From the NCBI GenBank assembly GCA_937980205.1, contig CALJKW010000022.1:248001-312000 (forward strand): a DNA stretch of 64,000 bases, given 5' to 3'. The stretch is from an uncultured Myxococcales bacterium (GTDB taxonomy: Bacteria; Myxococcota; Myxococcia; Myxococcales; Myxococcaceae). The notes below the pieces were generated by a model. The model was given only the letters and a program-made list of their open reading frames with translations. It had not been told where the DNA came from and did not search any database. Of the stretch, positions 57,726-64,000 are shown piece after piece. A program made the position numbers and the translations under genes. The stretch's first letter is position 1, and each line of letters begins with the position of its first letter.

Positions 57726-59065
57726 GGCGCGCGCTGCTGGGGTCGCTGCTGCTGGGCGCGTGTCTCGTTCCGCGCGAGCCGAACGGACGGCCCGACGAGA
57801 CGTGCACGTCGTGCCACGGAGACGCGACGCGCGCCGGAGATGCGGTGTCGAGGTCCGCTCCGCCGAAGGACATTCGGGGCAACACGGGCGTCGAGTTCCC
57901 CGGCGTGGGCGCGCACGCGCTGCACCTGGCGTCGGGCGTTCAGTGCTCGGGCTGTCACCTGGTGCCCGCGACGCTGGGCGCGCCAGGGCACAACGACGGC
58001 GTCACGCAGGTCGTGTTCGACGGCGGCGGCGCGTGGGACCTCGGCTCGCGCACGTGCTCGAACACGGCGTGTCATCGGGCGGAGTCGGGCGTGTGGACGC
58101 GGCCCCGCGCCGACGCGTGCGGCACGTGTCACGGGCTGCCGCCGCCTGCTCCACACCCGCAGGCGACCGCGTGCGGGACGTGCCACCTGCCGGTCGACGG
58201 CGGCGCGCACGTGAACGGAGTCGTCGACCTTCAGGTCGCGGTGTCGTGCGGCGCGTGCCACGGCGTGGACGCCACCGGCGCGCCGGACAGCGGGGCGCAC
58301 GCGACGCACCTCGCGGCAGGGGTGGCGTGCGCGACCTGCCACGACGTCCCGGCGAGCATCGCTTCGCACCCGAACGGGCAGCTCGAGGTGAGGTGCGGAG
58401 GGGCGTGCCACTTCGGGGCGCCTCCGCCGTGGACGTCGACGCAGGATCTCACCTGCAGCGGCTGTCACGGCGCGCCGCCGCCGGCGCCGCACCCGCAGGC
58501 GCCGCAGTGCTCGATGTGCCACGCGTTCTCTCCGGCGACGCACGTGAACGGGGCCGTCGACGTCGCGGTGCCGGCGTCGTGTGACGGGTGCCACGGCAGC
58601 GCGGCGAACCCGGCGCCTCCCAGGGATCTCGATGGAGGCGTCGAGACGTCGCGGCCCGGCGTCGGCGCGCACCAGGTGCACCTGGTGCCCAACCCGCGGA
58701 CGCGCACGGTCGAGTGCAGCGAGTGCCACGTGGTGCCGGCGGCGGTGCTCGCTGCGGGGCACGTCGACGGCGTGACGCAGGTGCGGTTCTCGGGCGTCGC
58801 GGTCGCGAACCTGGCGATGCCCCGGTACACCGGCGGCACCTGCGCGGGCACCGCGTGCCACGACGTCGCGCACTTCACCGTGCAGCCCGGCGGCGGCACC
58901 ACCACGGCGCCCGAGTGGACGCGCGTCGACGGTGGACAGGTGACGTGCACGTCGTGTCACGGCCAGCCCCCTCCGCCGCCGCACCCGGTGCGGACCGATT
59001 GTGGGGCTTGCCATCCGGGAGTCGGCGCTACGCACGTGAACGGGCGCGTGGACTTCGTGCCGTGA
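57722..59065 (+). CDS. 15-heme cytochrome lipoprotein with Geobacter-type CxxxxCH...CxxCH repeats
   Basis: 447 aa from GTG 57722. Lipobox RRALLGSLLLGAC. Twelve canonical CxxCH sites, two CX4CH sites (CSNTACH, CAGTACH) and one CX3CH site (CGGACH), 15 in all. The segment CSNTACH...CGTCHGLPPP recurs in the second half as CAGTACH...CTSCHGQPPP, the GSu_C4xC__C2xCH repeat of Geobacter outer-membrane cytochromes. Together with the porin and 12-heme gene this is a complete porin-cytochrome set: the 15-heme protein would be the outer-surface lipoprotein. Confidence 0.89.
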   Translation: MRRALLGSLLLGACLVPREPNGRPDETCTSCHGDATRAGDAVSRSAPPKDIRGNTGVEFPGVGAHALHLASGVQCSGCHLVPATLGAPGHNDGVTQVVFDGGGAWDLGSRTCSNTACHRAESGVWTRPRADACGTCHGLPPPAPHPQATACGTCHLPVDGGAHVNGVVDLQVAVSCGACHGVDATGAPDSGAHATHLAAGVACATCHDVPASIASHPNGQLEVRCGGACHFGAPPPWTSTQDLTCSGCHGAPPPAPHPQAPQCSMCHAFSPATHVNGAVDVAVPASCDGCHGSAANPAPPRDLDGGVETSRPGVGAHQVHLVPNPRTRTVECSECHVVPAAVLAAGHVDGVTQVRFSGVAVANLAMPRYTGGTCAGTACHDVAHFTVQPGGGTTTAPEWTRVDGGQVTCTSCHGQPPPPPHPVRTDCGACHPGVGATHVNGRVDFVP

Positions 59066-59242
59066 GGCAGGCGCAGCTCGCCGCGCGGATCTCCGGTCAG
59101 GCACAGAGCCGTTCCTTGGCGCCGCAGGTCCGGGCCCCAAGCCGGGGCCGGCGCAGGCGGGTTTCGCGCAGGGGCCTGGTGGGGCTCGGGGCACTGCGGG
59201 GCCTTGCCCTGTGGACCTCGAGCGCGGCACTCGGCAGGGCAG

Positions 59243-59291
59243 TGCGGGATTCTGCAACACCCCGTACGGGGGCTGCGGCAATCTGCCGCAG
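59243..59291. promoter_or_regulatory. Two enhancer-like repeats (TGCGGNANTCTGC), 31 bp apart
   Basis: TGCGGGATTCTGC starts at 59243 and TGCGGCAATCTGC at 59274: 11 of 13 bases agree, and the 31-bp spacing is about three helical turns. The second copy extends to a perfect palindrome, CTGCGGCA-ATC-TGCCGCAG (59273-59291). Both lie 40-90 bp upstream of the sigma-54 promoter, as expected for a bacterial enhancer-binding protein's sites. Confidence 0.6.
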
Positions 59292-59331
59292 GCTGGCGGC
59301 CGGAACCTCCCGGATTTCGGGGCGTCCTGGC

Positions 59332-59347
59332 TGGCACTCCGCGTGCT
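59332..59347 (+). promoter_or_regulatory. Sigma-54 (RpoN) -24/-12 promoter
   Basis: TGGCAC-TCCGC-GTGCT: the -24 TGGCAC is exact, the -12 reads GTGC instead of TTGC, and the GG/GC dinucleotides have the required 10-base spacing. Transcription would start near 59358, about 33 bp before the ATG at 59391. Confidence 0.65.
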
Positions 59348-59390
59348 CACGCGGGCTCCCAACGAACCCGCCGTCACCGGGAGCCCACAC

Positions 59391-59717
59391 ATGGACGCCA
59401 GCATGCAGTCGCACGTCGCGCAGCTGTACCGTCAGTACCGACGGTCGGAGGAGCCCCGCGAGAAGCGGAAGCTCTTCGCCGCGCTCACCGAGTGCCTCAC
59501 CGGCTGGTTCGCCGCGCAGGAGCGCGTGCTCCGCGCAGAGACCGCGCTCTCCCTCTGCCGCTTCCGCGAGCACTACCTCGCCGCGCGCGCCTTCAGCGAG
59601 CTGCGCGAGCTCGAGGTCGGCACCGCGCTGTTCGACGCGAAGCTCGCGACGCTCTGTGTCCGACTCGGCGCGCTGCGCGCCGCCGCCGGCGAGCCCGACG
59701 TGCTGCGCGCCGCCTGA
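59391..59717 (+). CDS. Small helical protein upstream of NtrC-type regulator
   Basis: 108 aa from ATG 59391; a longer reading frame begins upstream but would cover the sigma-54 promoter. All-helical, soluble, no signal peptide: SHVAQLYRQYRRSEEPREKR, AALTECLTGWFAAQERVLRA, CRFREHYLAARAFSELRELE. No family recognised. Its 30-bp gap to the response regulator gene suggests co-transcription, perhaps as a sensor partner or inhibitor. Confidence 0.6.
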   Translation: MDASMQSHVAQLYRQYRRSEEPREKRKLFAALTECLTGWFAAQERVLRAETALSLCRFREHYLAARAFSELRELEVGTALFDAKLATLCVRLGALRAAAGEPDVLRAA

Positions 59718-59747
59718 TTCGAAGAACCCAACGAAAGGAAAACACCA

Positions 59748-61127
<1,380 letters not shown>

Positions 61128-61145
61128 AGGACTCGAGCGCCGCGC

Positions 61146-62549
61146 TCATGACGCGGGCCGGGGCACCGACGCAACCGGCGCGGGGGACTGAGGCTCGAGC
61201 CCCCACGCCTTGAGCTTGCGCTGGAGGGTGCCCCGGTCGATCTGCAAGAGCTCGGCGGCGCGGCTGCGGTTGTCGTTCGCGAGCTTCAGCACCTGGAGAA
61301 TGTAGCGGCGCTCGAGCTGGTCGAGCGGGAGCACCTCGGCCATCTCGTCGGCGGTGACGTGAAACCGCTCGCTCGCCTCGAACGACCTCACCTTCTCGGG
61401 CAGATCGCCGACCGCGAGCTCTCCGCGGGCCAGCGCCGCGAGCCGCTCGATGCAGTTCTCGAGCTCGCGCACGTTGCCGGGCCACTTGTACGCGAGCAGC
61501 TTGCGCGCCACCTCGGGCCCGAGCTCGATGGGCGGGCGCTGATCCCGCTCGCACACCCGGCTCAAGAACAGCTTCGCGAGGTGGAGCACGTCGTTGCCGC
61601 GCTCCCTCAAGGGGGGCAGCTCGATGCGAATGACGTTGATGCGGAAGAACAGGTCCTGCCGGAACCGGCCCGCCTCGACCTCGGCTTCGAGATCGCGGTG
61701 CGTCGCGCAGATGACTCGCGCGTCGAACGGAAGCTCCGAGTTGCTGCCGAGCGGCCGCACCTTGCGCTCCTGCAGCGCCCTGAGGAGCTTCGCCTGGTTG
61801 TCGAGCGACAGCTCGGCGACCTCGTCGAGGAACAGGGTGCCCGCGTCGGCCTCGGTGAACAGCCCCGCGCGCGCCGCCCGCGCGTCGGTGAACGCGCCCT
61901 TCGCGTAGCCGAACAGCTCGCTCTCGACGAGCGAGGCGGGCAGCGCGGCGCAGTTGATCGCCACGAACGGCGCCTTGGCTCGCGGCGAGAGCGCGTGAAG
62001 GGCGCGGGCCACGAGCTCCTTGCCGGTGCCGGTCTCACCGTAGACGAGCACGCTCGCTCCGGACGGTGCGACCCGCGCGATGAGGTCGTTGACCTTGGTC
62101 ATCGGAGCGCTCTCGCCGAACAGCAGCGGGCCCTCCCCGGTCGACGCCGGCATGCGGCGCGACAGCTCCTGCTTCAGGCGGTGGCGCTCGACCGCCCTCG
62201 CGACGCACGCGAGGAGCAGCTCGAGGTGTACGGGCTTCGAGAGGAAGTCGTACGCCCCGGCGCGCAGCGCCGCCACCGACGTCTCGAGGCGCGAGTCACC
62301 GGTCGTGATGATCACCGGCAGCTCGGGGCGCGACTCGCGCAGCGCTGCGCACAGCTCGAGCCCGCCCAGTCGGGGCATGGCGACGTCCGTCACGACGGCG
62401 TCAGCGAGCGAGGGGTTCGACTCGAGCGCCGCCAGCGCCTCGCCGCCGTTCGCGAACGCGGTGACCTCGTAGCCCTCATCGGTGAGGAGATCGGTGTACG
62501 TCTCGGTGAGGTGCCTCTCGTCGTCGACCAGGACGATTCTCGGTTTCAT
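61146..62549 (-). CDS. NtrC-type response regulator with GAFTDA loop
   Basis: 467 aa from ATG 62549 (MKPRIVLVDDERH). Receiver domain with DAVVTDVAMPRLGG and DFLSKPVHL. AAA+ domain with GETGTGKELVARALH and FLDEVAELSL. The sigma-54 contact loop reads GYAKGAFTDARAAR: the second Gly of GAFTGA is Asp. The C-terminal Fis-type HTH is RSRAAELLQIDRGTLQRKLK. GAFTDA occurs in some family members, so it may still work with sigma-54, but altered contacts or loss of activation are possible. It is convergent with the other NtrC-type gene (18-bp gap). Confidence 0.9.
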   Translation of the reverse strand: MKPRIVLVDDERHLTETYTDLLTDEGYEVTAFANGGEALAALESNPSLADAVVTDVAMPRLGGLELCAALRESRPELPVIITTGDSRLETSVAALRAGAYDFLSKPVHLELLLACVARAVERHRLKQELSRRMPASTGEGPLLFGESAPMTKVNDLIARVAPSGASVLVYGETGTGKELVARALHALSPRAKAPFVAINCAALPASLVESELFGYAKGAFTDARAARAGLFTEADAGTLFLDEVAELSLDNQAKLLRALQERKVRPLGSNSELPFDARVICATHRDLEAEVEAGRFRQDLFFRINVIRIELPPLRERGNDVLHLAKLFLSRVCERDQRPPIELGPEVARKLLAYKWPGNVRELENCIERLAALARGELAVGDLPEKVRSFEASERFHVTADEMAEVLPLDQLERRYILQVLKLANDNRSRAAELLQIDRGTLQRKLKAWGLEPQSPAPVASVPRPAS

Positions 62550-62637
62550 CGGCAACCGTCCTTAGCACCGACGCTGCGAGGCGCGGGGCCGCGCGACGGC
62601 GCCGCGTCCGCGGGGAAGACCGGCTCCCCTGTCAGCG

Positions 62638-63111
62638 TCAGCTGCGCGCGACCCAGTTGGTGATGTCGGCCGTCGAGATGAACCCGACGAGGCCGCGGCG
62701 CTTCGAGATGACCGGCAGCCCGTGCACGCGGTGGTTCGCCATCAGCGCGGCCGCCTGCACGAGAGAAGCGGTGTCGGAGATCGACACGACGGCCGGCGTC
62801 ATCACGTCACCGACGGTGACGTCGGGCGACACCTCGAGGTGGAAGCCGTCTTCGAGCCCGTAGCGGATGCCGCGGCGCAGCAGCTTCACCGGCCGCGACA
62901 CCTCGCGCGTCTCGCCCGACATCGCGCGATCGCTCACGATGTCGGTCTTCGAGATGATGCCGATGAGGGCGCGCTCCTCGTCGACGACCGGCACGTGGGA
63001 GATGTTGCGGGTGAGCATCGCGTCCATCACCGACGCGAGGCTGTCGCTCTCCGCCGCCGTCACCACGTCGCGGGACATCACCTTCGCCACCTTCGTCTTG
63101 TTCGGATCCAC
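62638..63111 (-). CDS. Two-CBS-domain protein
   Basis: 157 aa from GTG 63111, with GGAGGT at a good distance upstream (overlapping the previous stop). Two CBS domains: KVAKVMSRDVVTAAESDSL to NISHVPVVDEERALIGIISK, and VTVGDVMTPAVVSISDTASL to VHGLPVISKRRGLVGFIS. Such stand-alone pairs bind adenosine nucleotides and often regulate partner enzymes. It lies five bases after the CoA-hydrolase gene and is probably co-transcribed. Confidence 0.88.
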   Translation of the reverse strand: MDPNKTKVAKVMSRDVVTAAESDSLASVMDAMLTRNISHVPVVDEERALIGIISKTDIVSDRAMSGETREVSRPVKLLRRGIRYGLEDGFHLEVSPDVTVGDVMTPAVVSISDTASLVQAAALMANHRVHGLPVISKRRGLVGFISTADITNWVARS

Positions 63112-63116
63112 GTGTG

Positions 63117-64000
63117 TTACCTCCGGAACCGCGCGTGAGCCGCGCGGGAAAGATCGTCTCGGTGCTCGGGCGCCGCGATCGCGATCAGCGCCCTGGCCCT
63201 CTGCTCGAGGTTCTTGCCGTACAGGTCGGCGACGCCGTGCTCGGTCACCACGTAGCGGACGTGCGCGCGGGTCGTGACCACGCCGGCGCCGGGCTTGAGC
63301 TGCGCGACGATGCGCGACACGCCCGACGACGTCTTCGACGGCAGCGCGATGATCGGCTTGCCGCCCTCGGACAGCGAGGCGCCGCGCATGAAGTCCATCT
63401 GCCCGCCGACGCCCGAGTAGATGCGCTCGCCGATCGAGTCGGCGCAGACCTGGCCGGTGAGGTCGACCTCGATGGCGCTGTTGATGGCGGTGACGCGCGG
63501 GTTCTGGCGGATGACGGCGGTGTCGTTCACGTACGACGACTCGCGCAGCTCGACCGACGGGTTGTCGTGCACGAAGTCGTACAGCCGCTGCGAGCCCATC
63601 ACGAAGCTCGAGACGACCTTGCCGCGCTGGCGCTTCTTCTTCTCGCCGGTGACGACGCCCTTCTCGACGAGTGGCAGCAGGCCGTCGCTGAACATCTCGG
63701 TGTGAACGCCGAGCCAGCGGTGGCTGCCCAGGGCCGCGAGCACGGCGTCGGGGATCGCGCCGATGCCCATCTGCAGCGTCGCGCCGTCGTCGACCATCGC
63801 CGCGATGGCGCGGCCGATCGCGGCCTCGACGTCGGAGATGGACGCCGGCGCGTGCGCGAACAGCGGCGCGTCGGTCTCGACCATCGCGCGGAACCGGGAC
63901 ACGTGCACCTGCCCATGCCCGAACGTTCGCGGCATGCGCGGGTTGACCTGCGCGACGACGTCCCGCGCGGTCTCGATCGCCGAGACGGCGACGTCGACGG
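63117..64000 (-). CDS. Acetyl-CoA hydrolase/CoA-transferase family protein (partial, C-terminal part)
   Basis: The gene enters from the right edge; the last 293 codons are present. Family landmarks: QMGIGAIPDAVLAALGSHR, LGVHTEMFSDGLLPLVEKG, GERIYSGVGGQMDFMRGASL (typical), GKPIIALPS and YVVTEHGVADLYGKNL. In this family (including 4-hydroxybutyrate and acetate CoA-transferases) a Glu forms a thioester with CoA; the specific residue cannot be assigned with certainty. The substrate is open. Coupled to a CBS-domain gene that could regulate it by nucleotides. Confidence 0.9.
   Translation of the reverse strand, partial: VDVAVSAIETARDVVAQVNPRMPRTFGHGQVHVSRFRAMVETDAPLFAHAPASISDVEAAIGRAIAAMVDDGATLQMGIGAIPDAVLAALGSHRWLGVHTEMFSDGLLPLVEKGVVTGEKKKRQRGKVVSSFVMGSQRLYDFVHDNPSVELRESSYVNDTAVIRQNPRVTAINSAIEVDLTGQVCADSIGERIYSGVGGQMDFMRGASLSEGGKPIIALPSKTSSGVSRIVAQLKPGAGVVTTRAHVRYVVTEHGVADLYGKNLEQRARALIAIAAPEHRDDLSRAAHARFRR

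Larger units (their letters stand above)
59066..59390. promoter_or_regulatory. 325-bp non-coding gap with sigma-54 promoter and activator sites
   Basis: The gap separates the cytochrome cluster from the regulator operon. It holds a good sigma-54 promoter (59332-59347) and two activator-like repeats (59243 and 59274) listed separately. The left 150 bp (59066-59220) is GC-rich with no clear terminator or gene; the 15-heme gene ends at 59065. Confidence 0.55.

Overview
The window looks like a chromosomal segment of a predatory or gliding myxobacterium (Myxococcota). It is very GC-rich and codon usage is strongly G/C at third positions. It is packed with lipoproteins, TPR proteins, Cys-rich and thrombospondin type 3 surface proteins, MYXO-CTERM-like tails, and homologues of the Myxococcus Glt gliding machinery. 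I cannot name the species. No rRNA, tRNA, CRISPR array, phage or intact transposon was seen.

Layout. (1) 1-14323, all on the minus strand: a gliding-motility-like block. It runs from a small exported protein and an FHA/TM/TonB-like protein (GltG-like), through a PilZ-receiver hybrid and a short PQQ-type propeller protein, into a tightly coupled operon of two paralogous outer-membrane barrels, three TPR proteins, two lipoproteins and the start of a FIST-domain gene. In Myxococcus xanthus the corresponding genes are split over separate loci; here they sit together. (2) 14424-27067: exported and surface proteins: a di-heme beta-propeller lipoprotein, a 921-aa Cys-rich repeat lipoprotein, a CehA/McbA-type PHP hydrolase, a DUF1592/DUF1552 pair, an ECF sigma factor with a tiny membrane protein, a Gly-rich cupredoxin-like lipoprotein and an exported TPR protein. 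(3) 27089-33444: a probable iron-regulated module of two divergent operons (imelysin plus HTTM/gamma-carboxylase-like protein; delta-60 repeat lipoprotein plus TonB-dependent receptor) around a convincing Fur box. (4) 33564-44222: a surface-protein cluster with three paralogous vWA/TSP3 lipoproteins, a MYXO-CTERM TSP3 protein, a 753-aa PPC-like lipoprotein and two small lipoproteins. (5) 44258-50582: RecQ and RadC, a TolB-N-like protein with a Gly-rich lipoprotein, a SYLF/Ysc84 protein and a second Cys-rich repeat lipoprotein. (6) 50593-59065: a multiheme cytochrome locus, the most striking part of the window. Leftward run a deca-heme OmcA/MtrC-like lipoprotein with a collagen-like linker, a NapC/NirT-like quinol dehydrogenase, a 69-aa membrane protein and a 23-heme lipoprotein. 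Rightward run an outer-membrane barrel, a 12-heme and a 15-heme lipoprotein, in the order expected of a porin-cytochrome conduit. I count about 64 heme sites in five proteins. (7) 59391-64000: a sigma-54-type promoter with two activator-like repeats in front of a small protein and an NtrC-type regulator, a second convergent NtrC-type regulator with a GAFTDA motif, a CBS-pair protein and a partial acetyl-CoA hydrolase/CoA-transferase.

How it fits together. The Glt-like block would build an envelope-spanning gliding complex. The multiheme locus would move electrons from the quinone pool (NapC-like) through periplasmic hemes and a porin-cytochrome conduit to the cell surface. The Fur-box module would take up iron, which heme-rich systems need in quantity. 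Translational coupling (ATGA, GTGA, TTGA or TGATG overlaps) is pervasive and fixes many starts. Short inverted repeats of at least two families lie between genes, and one forms the signal-peptide coding region of the 23-heme protein.
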